From the NCBI RefSeq assembly GCF_014653175.1, contig NZ_BNAG01000004.1:186001-250000 (forward strand): a stretch of 64,000 nucleotides of DNA, written 5' to 3'. The notes below the pieces were generated by a model. It saw nothing but the letters and a program-made list of their open reading frames with translations. It made no database searches and was not told the origin of the DNA. The stretch's first letter is position 1; every line of letters starts with the position of its first letter. Source of the DNA: Roseivirga thermotolerans (GTDB lineage Bacteria > Bacteroidota > Bacteroidia > Cytophagales > Cyclobacteriaceae). Positions 8,398 to 18,025 of this stretch are shown in pieces. The translations under genes were made by a program, and so were the position numbers.

Positions 8398-11300
8398 TTG
8401 AGGAGACTAATTATAACCATGCTGACCATTGTGCTTTGGACCCATACCTGGGCCCAGGTAACCACAGAAGGTAAAGACTTCTGGTTCGGCTATATGGAGA
8501 ACAATGATGCTCAGGCGCCATCTTCGCTAGAAATTTTCATTACCTCTAAGGTAGTGGCCAATGTGGAAATATTTCTCTATCACACCAATGAGACAAGAAC
8601 TGTGGTGGTAACCCCGGGTATTACCCACAAGGAAATAGTGAGCTTTGGCACCAACAACGAGTTTGCCGCTCGAGCATCGGGAGCCATAGAGCGCAAAGCG
8701 GTTCATGTCACTTCCAACCAAAACGTAAGTGTATATGCCTTCAACAACCGGCAGGCCAGTGCCGATGCCACGGTAGTTTTGCCCATTAATTCAATTGGTA
8801 AAGAGTACTATGTATCGGCCTACTTCGAAAATAGTCCCAACGATGCAATAGGAACCAGTCTTAGTCCTTCAGAGTTGTTGGTGGTGGCCACTGAAGATAA
8901 TACCACCATTGAAATTACTCCCTCCGTACTTTTGGTAAGTGGTGAGCCGGCCGGAAACCCGTTTACCATTACCTTGAGCCGTGGAGAAATTTATCAGCTG
9001 CAGGCCTTTGCCGACCTTACCGGAACCTACATACGCTCAGTTTCAGCGCAAGCTGATGACTGTAAGAATTTTGCGGTTTTTGGAGGAAACAAATGGACCC
9101 GAGTGACCGGAGGTTTAGACTGTAGTGCCTCGCAGGGAACCACCGATTACTCCGGTGGTTTTGCGGCCGATCAGCTCTTTGAACAGATGTATCCTGTAAA
9201 CACCTGGGGAAAAAACTATATAGCAGTGCCCTACGAAGGTCGCATAGCCTATTTGCTGAGGGTAATGGCTTCGGAAGATGATACAAAATTTACCAGAAAT
9301 GGGGTTGAATATACCCTCAACGCTGGTGAGTATGAGACTTTTGTGGAAGACGAGTTAATATCTATTGTAGCCGATAAACCGGTTCAGGTGGCACAATATA
9401 GCTTAACTATGAGCTGCGACAATAATCAGGTAGTGGGTACAGGCGACCCCTTTATGATTATGCTCAGTCCAAACGAGCAACAGCTTCAGGAGATCAATTT
9501 CAACGCCCTGGAAGCCACACAACTCGATGACTACTACCTTACCATTGTAACCCGCACCAACAATACATCTAACGTGTTTCTGGATGGAGCGGCCATTTCA
9601 TCGGGTGTTTTTCAGGCAGTTTCAGGTACCGATTATTCGGCTGCCAACTTAACGATCAACCGTGGTCAAGACTATAACCTGTCTTCCAGTGGAGGCTTTA
9701 TAGCCTATATCTATGCCTTTGGACAGGTAGAGTCGTTTGGCTATGTGGCCGGTGCATCACTGGAAAATCTAAACCTGAGGGTGGAGGGTGATGATGAAGA
9801 CATTGGTATTATTGTGAGCCAAGCCTGTGTCAACTCGCTTATCGACTTCAGTGTTGATTTTGAAACGCCTCCTGGTCTCAACCCACTTTATACGGAGTTT
9901 GAATGGGATTTTGGTGATGGAACAACGGCCACCGGTAAAGAGGTTCAGCATGTATATACTATTCCGGGAGAGTATACCCTCACCATGATAGCCTCCGATG
10001 GTACCGGCTCATGCGGCAATTCAGAAACCATTACAAAAACCTTTCAGGTAGAAGATATTGTCTATGGAGATATAATTGGAGCGGCTTCCGTTTGTCCGGA
10101 CGTCACTAATATTGCCTATAGCATAGACGGAGTGGTCGGTAATACCTACCAGTGGTTTGTAGATGGCGGAACGATTGCCCAGGACAATGGAGATAATATT
10201 CGGGTTGATTGGGGAGTGGCCAAAGCCGATGCTTCAGTGAAAGTATTGGTGACTAATTCCATTGGGTGTATTGGAGATACGGTTACGCTTAATGTGAAAA
10301 TAGACCAACGACTAGAACCGCTCGCTCCTCAAACCGATGGTTTCAGCCATTCAGAAGTGTGTTATACCGACCGAAGCAGAGTACGCTATTTTACTCCGCG
10401 AACCAACGGATCGCAATATCAATGGTTTGTAAGTGGAGGCAGCTTTACGGCCGATTCAGACCCAACCAGCAATGAAGTGTTTGTAAACTGGGGCAATAGT
10501 GCCAGCGGGCGCATCTGGTACAGAGAATATAATCCATTGATTACCGACTGCGAAGGTTATTCCGACTTCCTTGAGGTTACCATCTATTCGCCTATAGTGC
10601 CCACCCCAACTATATCAGATGTATTGTGTAATGGTGAGGCCAATGGAGCAATTACGCTGGCCATTTCCGGTGGAAAAGGATCGGACTATACCGTAGCCTG
10701 GTCCAATGGTGCAACCGGTACTTCCATAAGTGGTTTAGTGGCCGGTAACTATACGGCTACTATAACTGATGAATTGGGCTGCGAGCACACAGAAACTTTT
10801 ACAGTAGACGAGCCAGAGCCCCTTGAGGTGGTTGGAACCGTAACCACACAGCCCGTAAGGTGCTTTCAGGAGGCCAACGGAGTGGCAGAGGTGAATGTGG
10901 AAGGAGGAACCACATTTGGCAATGGAGAATATCGTTACACCTGGGAGAGTAATGGAAACGCCACCACTACCACCAGCAGAGTAAATACCAGTCTGAGGGC
11001 AGGGAATTACACCGTCACGATTACCGATGCCAACGGATGCCAGGCCACCACCAGCTTTGTCATAACCGAGCCCCCCTTGCTTGAGGCCGATATTGAATCT
11101 ATAATCAACGACCCCATCTGCCCGCAAACCAGCAATGGCTCAGTGTTTATCAATGCCAAAGGCGGTGTGCCCGACTATCAGTTTTTCTGGAGCAGCAACC
11201 CAACAACAGACAATGCCAATGCTACCGGGTTGAGTCAGGGCAACTATACCGTGCGCATTGTAGATGCCAACGGCTGCGAGACCAGCCATACCCTTACTGT

Positions 11301-11595
11301 TGAGGAACGTTTTCCCAAGGTAAATTTGCCCAATGCGTTCAGCCCGAATGGCGATGGTGTAAACGATGTCTTTCGTGCAGTGACCGACTGTGAGTTGTCT
11401 TTTTCCATGCAAGTCTATAACAAGTGGGGTACAGTTGTTTTTTCCAGCGAAAATATTCAGGAGGGGTGGGATGGTACCTACCAGGGACAGCCGGCTCCGG
11501 CCGGAAAATACTCTTACATCATGTTTTATGTAGTTGAAATCAATAATACTACCTATGAACAAACATTTAGAGGGAGTTTTGAGCTTATTCGTTAG
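8398..11595 (+). CDS. large secreted adhesin-like protein: IgGFc-binding-like, PKD, SprB repeats, CHU_C end
   Basis: 1065-residue cell-surface or secreted protein, probably exported by the type IX system. A signal peptide (1-19, ending in TWA before Q20) is followed by an IgGFc-binding-like N-terminal region (~20-460), a PKD domain near 490-560 (FEWDFGDG at ~501), an Ig-like region, three SprB-type repeats from ~738, ~812 and ~900 (each with a Cys-rich start and GNYT..I.D.NGC end), and a CHU_C / type B sorting domain (~976-1065, PNAFSPNGDGVNDVF). The start is TTG at 8398, and its paralogue at 11730 begins with the same 12 bases. The likely role is adhesion or gliding-related surface structure. 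Confidence 0.9.
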   Translation: MRRLIITMLTIVLWTHTWAQVTTEGKDFWFGYMENNDAQAPSSLEIFITSKVVANVEIFLYHTNETRTVVVTPGITHKEIVSFGTNNEFAARASGAIERKAVHVTSNQNVSVYAFNNRQASADATVVLPINSIGKEYYVSAYFENSPNDAIGTSLSPSELLVVATEDNTTIEITPSVLLVSGEPAGNPFTITLSRGEIYQLQAFADLTGTYIRSVSAQADDCKNFAVFGGNKWTRVTGGLDCSASQGTTDYSGGFAADQLFEQMYPVNTWGKNYIAVPYEGRIAYLLRVMASEDDTKFTRNGVEYTLNAGEYETFVEDELISIVADKPVQVAQYSLTMSCDNNQVVGTGDPFMIMLSPNEQQLQEINFNALEATQLDDYYLTIVTRTNNTSNVFLDGAAISSGVFQAVSGTDYSAANLTINRGQDYNLSSSGGFIAYIYAFGQVESFGYVAGASLENLNLRVEGDDEDIGIIVSQACVNSLIDFSVDFETPPGLNPLYTEFEWDFGDGTTATGKEVQHVYTIPGEYTLTMIASDGTGSCGNSETITKTFQVEDIVYGDIIGAASVCPDVTNIAYSIDGVVGNTYQWFVDGGTIAQDNGDNIRVDWGVAKADASVKVLVTNSIGCIGDTVTLNVKIDQRLEPLAPQTDGFSHSEVCYTDRSRVRYFTPRTNGSQYQWFVSGGSFTADSDPTSNEVFVNWGNSASGRIWYREYNPLITDCEGYSDFLEVTIYSPIVPTPTISDVLCNGEANGAITLAISGGKGSDYTVAWSNGATGTSISGLVAGNYTATITDELGCEHTETFTVDEPEPLEVVGTVTTQPVRCFQEANGVAEVNVEGGTTFGNGEYRYTWESNGNATTTTSRVNTSLRAGNYTVTITDANGCQATTSFVITEPPLLEADIESIINDPICPQTSNGSVFINAKGGVPDYQFFWSSNPTTDNANATGLSQGNYTVRIVDANGCETSHTLTVEERFPKVNLPNAFSPNGDGVNDVFRAVTDCELSFSMQVYNKWGTVVFSSENIQEGWDGTYQGQPAPAGKYSYIMFYVVEINNTTYEQTFRGSFELIR

Positions 11596-11729
11596 TTTTT
11601 ATCCTTATCTATGTAGATTGAAGTAAACAACTACTACAGGTATTCATGGCCTTTCATCGGTAAATCGTCAGGAAGAATGGTGAATATGCTGCGGATAGTT
11701 GTAAAAGAAGAGACTTAGCTGTAATAGAA

Positions 11730-14700
11730 TTGAGGAGACTATTTAGCACCGTATTAGGACTTTTATGTACACTTACCGTTTGGGGTCAGGTAACTACCGA
11801 AGGGCGTGAGTTTTGGCTTGGTTTTATGGAGAACCAAGATGGCAACGTGCAGTTAGAAATCTACCTTTCAGCCAAGGAAGAAACCAAGGTGCGCATTAAC
11901 GCTCCGCTGAATTCATTCGATCTCGAAGTTGATGTGGTTCCCGGTGAATCGTCAATCGTACAAATTCCTACGGGTACATTCATGCCTACCGAAGAAGGTA
12001 TTTTCCCCATAGGACTTCATGTGACTTCGGACAAACCCATATCGGTCTATGCCCTTAATAAACGAAGTTTTAGTGCCGATGCGGCCGTAATTCTCCCCAT
12101 CAATGCCTTGGGAAAAGAATACTATGTAACAGCCCATTACGAACCCGATGGTGACCGAATCAATGCCGCCAGGGAATCCAATATGATAATTGTTGGGGTT
12201 CAGGATGGCTCTGAAGTGGAGATCATTCCATCGACCAATACCTACAACGGGTTGATTGCCGGTGAGTCAACCGTGGTTACGCTGAATGCGGGGGAGGTAT
12301 ATCACATTAAAGCCGATGGAGACCTGACCGGAACCTACGTCAGGTCAGTGAGCAGCGATTCGGACGATTGTAAGAATATTGCGGTATTTGGTGGAAACGT
12401 GTTTACCAATGTGGGTGGTTGTGGAGACGCGCGCGATCACCTGCTCGAACAAATGTTTCCTGTTTCTACCTGGGGTAAAAATTTTATGTTTATTCCTTAT
12501 GAAAGCCGGTTTGGAGGAGACTATGTTAAAATAATAGCAGCCGAAGACGGCACAGAGGTGAATATTTCGGGCGAATCGGTTATTAATCTGGATGCCGGAG
12601 AATACTATATCAATAAGGCTTTGAGCGGGGTAAGAACCGTAACTTCTAACAAGCCCATAAGCTTTGCGCAGTTTAGTCGTTCGCGGTCTTGCGACAATAC
12701 CCAATCCGACCCGTTTTATATTTTGGTAAGCCCTCTGGAGCAACGCATAAATAAGGTCACCTTCAATGCCTTCGATGTGGAGGTGATTGACAGATACTAC
12801 TTGACGCTGATTACAGAAGCCGGAGCTACTAATAATATTTTTCTGGACGGCAGCAGCATTTCCAACCGCTTTATTCAAGTAGGAAATGCCGCATATGCCA
12901 GTATTCAAATTTCTCGGGGAAACCATACACTGGAGGCTGAAGAAGGGGTAATAGCCTTTGTTTATGGCTATGGAGATGCAGAATCTTTCGGTTACTCGGC
13001 CGGGGTGGCCTTAGAAAATCTAAACCTGAAGATAGAAGGAGACGATGAGTTTATCAGCGTCATCCAGGACAAAGCCTGTTTAAATGCTGAGATTGAGTTT
13101 TCCGCTTCTTTTATTACTCCTGCAGGAGAACAACCGCGGTTCAATACCTTTCAATGGGACTTTGGAAATGGCGATACGGCCGAAGGTGAAAGTGTAACCT
13201 ATAGGTATAACCAACCCGGGGAATATGAAGTGGTGCTTTTGGCTTCCGATGGGCAGGGCTCTTGTGGAACAGCCGAAGTAGTGATTAAGCAATTGACCGT
13301 GCTGGAGACAGAGTTCGAAAAAATAAATGGCCCGGCTTCCGTTTGCCCCGATGTAACAGGTATTGAGTATACGGCCGTTGGCGATGATTCTAATACCTAT
13401 GAATGGAGTATTGAGGGAGGAACGATAACCTCTTCGACCACGGGCAAGAGCATAACAGTCAATTGGGGAGCAGCCAATGATCAGGCATCGCTTACCGTAA
13501 CTTCTCGCAATAGCTTAGGCTGCGTAGGTGACACCATTAAGCTTCCGGTTATTATTAACAAGCGATTGGAACCGGCATTGCCTCAGTCTGATGGCGCTTC
13601 CGATACAGAGGTTTGCTATGACGACAGAAATAGAGTGCGCTACTTTACACCTCAAACTAACGGGTCGCAGTACCAGTGGTTTGTTCAGGGAGGAACCATT
13701 ACCCCGGACTCTAACCCAACGGCCAATGAGGTTTTTATAAATTGGGGCAACGGTAGCGGTGGCAAGGTATGGTACCGAGAATATAACCCTGCAATCTCTG
13801 ATTGTGAAGGTTTTTCCGATCAACTAGAGGTGGTTGTCTATTCACCCCTACAGGTAACAGCCAATATTGATGATGTTTTATGTTTTGGAGAAAGTACAGG
13901 AGACATAGCCTTGAACATAACCGGGGGTAAACCCGGTGCTTACACTGTCAATTGGGATAATGGTCTTACGGGTGCTCAAATCAATAACCTGGTGGCCGGT
14001 GACTATATTGCAACCATTACCGATGAACTAGGCTGCGTACTCACAGAAACTTTTACTGTAGCAGAGCCCGATGAACTACGTATTTTAGATCAGCCGGTCA
14101 CTCTTCCCGTACGCTGTTTTCAAGAAGCCAATGGAGTGGCCGATATTACGGTGACAGGCGGTGTGACTTTTGCCAATGGCGATTATGAGTTTACCTGGAT
14201 AAAAGGCAACACTCAAACCACTACCAATAGCCATGTGAATACTAACCTGAGAGCAGGAACCTACCAGGTAATAGTTACCGATAAGAACGGATGCCAGGTA
14301 AGTACCGGTTTTACCATTACAGAGCCCCCATTGCTGGAACCCGATTTAGAGAGCCTGATTAACGACCCTATTTGTCCGCAAGCCACCAATGGTACGGCAT
14401 ATATCGATGCCAAAGGAGGCACACCCGACTACCAATTTTACTGGAGCAACAACCCGACTACCGATGATGCCAATGCCAGTGGACTAAGCCAAGGGAGCTA
14501 CAATGTACGCATAGTCGATGCCAACGGCTGTGAAACCTCTTTGACCATTGACGTGACCGAGCGTTTCCCAAAAATATTCTTCCCCAATGCTTTCAGCCCG
14601 AATGGCGATGGTGCCAACGATACCTTTAAGCCCGTTGCCGACTGTTCGCTCAAGTACTCCATGCAGATTTACAACAAGTGGGGTACGGTGGTGTTTAGCA

Positions 14701-14849
14701 CCGAAGACCTCTCCGAGGGCTGGGATGGTAACTACAACGGAGCTGAGGCACCTGCTGGCAACTACTCTTATATTGTGTTTTATGCCGGTAGGTTGAATGA
14801 AGTTAGTTTTGAAGAAACCTATCGAGGTAGTTTTAAATTGGTGCGATAA
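11730..14849 (+). CDS. paralogue of the preceding adhesin-like secreted protein
   Basis: 1039-residue protein with the same domain order: signal peptide ending TVWGQ, IgGFc-binding-like region with VTTEGREFWLGFMENQ, PKD near residue 474 (FQWDFGNG), three SprB-type repeats from ~713, ~791 and ~876, and a CHU_C end from ~949 (FPNAFSPNGDGANDTF). Similarity to the neighbour extends over the whole length, so this is a tandem duplication with considerable divergence. The start is TTG at 11730; no in-frame ATG occurs in the signal peptide, and the first internal Met is residue 32. A 134-base gap separates the two genes. Confidence 0.9.
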   Translation: MRRLFSTVLGLLCTLTVWGQVTTEGREFWLGFMENQDGNVQLEIYLSAKEETKVRINAPLNSFDLEVDVVPGESSIVQIPTGTFMPTEEGIFPIGLHVTSDKPISVYALNKRSFSADAAVILPINALGKEYYVTAHYEPDGDRINAARESNMIIVGVQDGSEVEIIPSTNTYNGLIAGESTVVTLNAGEVYHIKADGDLTGTYVRSVSSDSDDCKNIAVFGGNVFTNVGGCGDARDHLLEQMFPVSTWGKNFMFIPYESRFGGDYVKIIAAEDGTEVNISGESVINLDAGEYYINKALSGVRTVTSNKPISFAQFSRSRSCDNTQSDPFYILVSPLEQRINKVTFNAFDVEVIDRYYLTLITEAGATNNIFLDGSSISNRFIQVGNAAYASIQISRGNHTLEAEEGVIAFVYGYGDAESFGYSAGVALENLNLKIEGDDEFISVIQDKACLNAEIEFSASFITPAGEQPRFNTFQWDFGNGDTAEGESVTYRYNQPGEYEVVLLASDGQGSCGTAEVVIKQLTVLETEFEKINGPASVCPDVTGIEYTAVGDDSNTYEWSIEGGTITSSTTGKSITVNWGAANDQASLTVTSRNSLGCVGDTIKLPVIINKRLEPALPQSDGASDTEVCYDDRNRVRYFTPQTNGSQYQWFVQGGTITPDSNPTANEVFINWGNGSGGKVWYREYNPAISDCEGFSDQLEVVVYSPLQVTANIDDVLCFGESTGDIALNITGGKPGAYTVNWDNGLTGAQINNLVAGDYIATITDELGCVLTETFTVAEPDELRILDQPVTLPVRCFQEANGVADITVTGGVTFANGDYEFTWIKGNTQTTTNSHVNTNLRAGTYQVIVTDKNGCQVSTGFTITEPPLLEPDLESLINDPICPQATNGTAYIDAKGGTPDYQFYWSNNPTTDDANASGLSQGSYNVRIVDANGCETSLTIDVTERFPKIFFPNAFSPNGDGANDTFKPVADCSLKYSMQIYNKWGTVVFSTEDLSEGWDGNYNGAEAPAGNYSYIVFYAGRLNEVSFEETYRGSFKLVR

Positions 14850-14902
14850 ACTGTCCAAGTTTATGCCATCATTAATTAATTTCATGTCAAACACAGCAAC
14901 CC

Positions 14903-17900
14903 TTGGCATTAACCGTCTACAAATCTTCTGCCGGCTCCGGTAAAACCTTCACTCTGGTGAAGGAATATGTAAAGCTGCTTATCGCCAATCCGCAAGACTT
15001 CAAACATATTCTGGCCATTACCTTCACCAATAAGGCCACAGAAGAAATGAAATCCAGGATATTAAAGGCTCTTCAAGACCTGGCTTCCGGAAACTTCAGC
15101 GATTTACAGCAAGTGTTACTTAGTGAGTTTGATGGGCGGTTCGATGCTCAACAAGTAGCCTCAAGGGCCGAAGAAGCATACGATCTCATCATTCATCAAT
15201 ACAGTCGGTTTGAAGTATCAACCATAGACAGCTTTTTTTCCCGGGTATTAAAATCCTTTGCCCGTGAACTAAACCTGCCCTTGAGCTATGAGGTAGAAAT
15301 GAATCAAAAACTGGCGCTCACCGAGACTATCGAAAACCTATTTCGAACCATTGATCAGCAGCCGGAGGTAAAAGAGTGGCTTACTCTGTTTTCGAAAGAG
15401 CAAATAGAAAACGACAAAAGTTGGAATGTAGACCGCCAAATAGAGAAGTTGGGAAACAACCTTTTTAGTGAAGCCTTTCAGGAAGGGTTCAGTGGGCAGT
15501 CTGTAAACTTCTCGGTTTTAAAGGAGGTAATAGACCGGCTTAAAGCTCAAAAGGCTAAGTTCGAAAATACCGCCAGATCATTTGCCAACAAGGCTTTTGA
15601 TCTTATGAATCAATACGGTCTGACGGTGAATGATTTTAACTATAGCCGATCAGGGCCGTTAGCAGCCTTTTATGCACTCCAAAAAGAAGAATACGATATT
15701 GAGCATAAAAAGCGATTTATTCAGGCTCTCGATGGAGAGATGAAATGGGGAGCAAAAAAAAGCCCGAAATTTGAGTTGGCCTGTCAGGTGGGCGAAGAGC
15801 AGTTGGCCATATTAGGCAATGAAGCCCTTCATTTTATTCTAAAAGAAAGGAAAAACTACAACACCAACAGGGCAGTACTCCGAAATATTTATGCCTTTGG
15901 GCTACTCGAATCACTCAACCTGCAACTTAAAGATTATCGCGATGAGCACAACGTAATGCTCATCTCAGATACCAACCGTATACTCAAAGAAGTACTCAAT
16001 GAGGCCGATGCGCCTTTTCTTTTTGAGAAGCTGGGGAGCAGTTATAAACACATTATGATCGATGAGTTTCAGGATACCTCCAATTTTCAGTGGAACAACC
16101 TGAGACCATTAATTATTAATGCCCTTTCAGAAGGTCATGAGGTACTTATTGTTGGAGATGTAAAGCAGTCTATCTACCGTTTCAGAGGTGGAAATATGAG
16201 GCTTCTGCTCTCCCAAATAAGGCAAGACCTGGGTGCTTTTTATTCGGCCGATGCCGATAAGAGGCTGGTAGATAATTACAGAAGCCTTAGCCAGATTGTA
16301 TCTTTCAACAACGCTTTGTTTGCCCAATTGCCTGCTGCGCTAAAGACCAATGACTCGTTGGCAAATAGCGAACTTTTCGAATTGGCCTTTCAAGATCATG
16401 CGCAGCAAATAAAGAAACAGCAAGGTGGTTTTGTACAGGTCTCTTTTTGGGACGATGACCTTTGGAAAGAGGCCTCTGTGGGCCACCTCATGGCTAAAAT
16501 AGCTCAAAACATCGAACTGGGTTATAGCTATGGTGATATGCTGGTTTTGGTAAATCGCAATAGCGAAATACCAGACGTGGCCAATGCCTTTCTTCAGGCC
16601 AGAGTACCTTTTATTAATGGTGATTCGCTTAAGCTCAGCCAAAGCGATTTAGTGGTTTTTGTTCTTGAGCTATTGGCCTATTTGCAAACCGATAATGACG
16701 ATGTACGCTTACTCAACCTGATGGTGTTATACTGCAGGCTGAAAGGTAAAGCCTATCAACCCGTAGTGGAAACCCGCCCGGGTGAGCGAATAACTCTGCA
16801 GGATGCAGGCTTTCCTCCGGCTTTTTTTGAGCAAATGCACAGGCTTAAGCAGCAGTCGCTTTTCGATCTTATTTGTGAATTGCTCATCATTTTTGACTTC
16901 AGCAATCAATCTGATATTTACCTGCAGCAACTGCTCGATCTGGTACTCGAACAGGGACAAAAAGGACGCAGTTCTGTAAGTAGTTTCCTGGAGTGGTGGG
17001 AAAAAGAAGGAGATAACCAAACGGTGGCTACCAGCGAGCATGCCAATGCCATACGGATTCTTACCATCCACAAGTCGAAAGGACTTGAGGCTCCCATAGT
17101 GTTTATTCCCTTCACCAACTGGCAAATTTTGCCTCCGGCTCAAATGCATCAGTTCTGGACCTCCAACACTCCGGAAGACATGCAAGAGCTTCGGTTTATT
17201 CCCCTCGATTTCAGCAAGGGACTGCTTATGGATTCTCATTTTGCCGATGATTACCTCCGTGAGGCAGAAGAGTCGGCTTTAGATATTCTCAATAAAACCT
17301 ACGTGGCCTTTACGCGCCCGCGGGAGAAGCTGTACCTTTCTGCCCCGGCCACCCGATCGGGGGGGCAAAGCATTCATCAACTGCTGGTTGATCTGGTGGA
17401 GGACATTGGTATGAAGACCACCGAAACCGATGGAGGAACGCAATGGGAGTTGGGAGAAGAACATGAAAAAGTAAGTGGCACCGATTCGGCTTCCGATGCG
17501 GAGGTGTTAAAGATATATCCGGAAGATTCCTTTCTCGAAAAACTGAGTATCAGAAATGATTCCGAACGTTTTTTTATGCTTCAACAAACTGAACAAGCCA
17601 GAAAAATTACTCTGGGCAATCAGGTGCACGATGTGCTCTCCGATGTATTGATGAAAGAAGATTTGCCTGTGGTTTTGAGGCAACGGGTACAGGCAGGAGA
17701 GTTTAACCAAGAAATAGCCCGGGAGGTAGAAAAGCGAATCGAAAGACTTTTTGAGGAAGAGAAGCTATGCGATTGGTTTTCTGGTGATTATGAGGTGTAC
17801 AACGAACGCACTTTATGGTTTGAGGGGCGTGAGCATAAGCCCGACCGTTTGATGCTGAAGGGAGAAAAAGCCATCGTGGTGGATTATAAAAAAGAAGTGG

Positions 17901-18025
17901 AAAGTGAAGCGCATCAGCAGCAGGTTAAGCGATATATGCATGCCATTCAGGCTATGGGATACTCCAATGTTAGCGGGTTTTTGGTTTATGTAGAACCGGT
18001 ATTAATCAGGGAGGTTGGTGTATGA
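14903..18025 (+). CDS. addA: UvrD/Rep-type helicase-nuclease, AddA-like
   Basis: 1040-residue ATP-dependent superfamily 1 helicase with a C-terminal RecB-type nuclease, the large subunit of an AddAB-like double-strand-break resection complex. Motif I is SSAGSGKTFTL (Lys14), Ia ITFTNKATEEMK, II MIDEFQDTS, III VGDVKQSIYRFRGG, IV DNYRS, V LTIHKSKGLEAPIVF and VI YVAFTRPREKLYL. The nuclease part has LGNQVHDVL, HKPDRLML and VVDYKKE near the end. The start is TTG at 14903; a nearby ATG at 14884 is out of frame. Its stop overlaps the start of the AddB-like gene by four bases (ATGA). Confidence 0.88.
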   Translation: MALTVYKSSAGSGKTFTLVKEYVKLLIANPQDFKHILAITFTNKATEEMKSRILKALQDLASGNFSDLQQVLLSEFDGRFDAQQVASRAEEAYDLIIHQYSRFEVSTIDSFFSRVLKSFARELNLPLSYEVEMNQKLALTETIENLFRTIDQQPEVKEWLTLFSKEQIENDKSWNVDRQIEKLGNNLFSEAFQEGFSGQSVNFSVLKEVIDRLKAQKAKFENTARSFANKAFDLMNQYGLTVNDFNYSRSGPLAAFYALQKEEYDIEHKKRFIQALDGEMKWGAKKSPKFELACQVGEEQLAILGNEALHFILKERKNYNTNRAVLRNIYAFGLLESLNLQLKDYRDEHNVMLISDTNRILKEVLNEADAPFLFEKLGSSYKHIMIDEFQDTSNFQWNNLRPLIINALSEGHEVLIVGDVKQSIYRFRGGNMRLLLSQIRQDLGAFYSADADKRLVDNYRSLSQIVSFNNALFAQLPAALKTNDSLANSELFELAFQDHAQQIKKQQGGFVQVSFWDDDLWKEASVGHLMAKIAQNIELGYSYGDMLVLVNRNSEIPDVANAFLQARVPFINGDSLKLSQSDLVVFVLELLAYLQTDNDDVRLLNLMVLYCRLKGKAYQPVVETRPGERITLQDAGFPPAFFEQMHRLKQQSLFDLICELLIIFDFSNQSDIYLQQLLDLVLEQGQKGRSSVSSFLEWWEKEGDNQTVATSEHANAIRILTIHKSKGLEAPIVFIPFTNWQILPPAQMHQFWTSNTPEDMQELRFIPLDFSKGLLMDSHFADDYLREAEESALDILNKTYVAFTRPREKLYLSAPATRSGGQSIHQLLVDLVEDIGMKTTETDGGTQWELGEEHEKVSGTDSASDAEVLKIYPEDSFLEKLSIRNDSERFFMLQQTEQARKITLGNQVHDVLSDVLMKEDLPVVLRQRVQAGEFNQEIAREVEKRIERLFEEEKLCDWFSGDYEVYNERTLWFEGREHKPDRLMLKGEKAIVVDYKKEVESEAHQQQVKRYMHAIQAMGYSNVSGFLVYVEPVLIREVGV

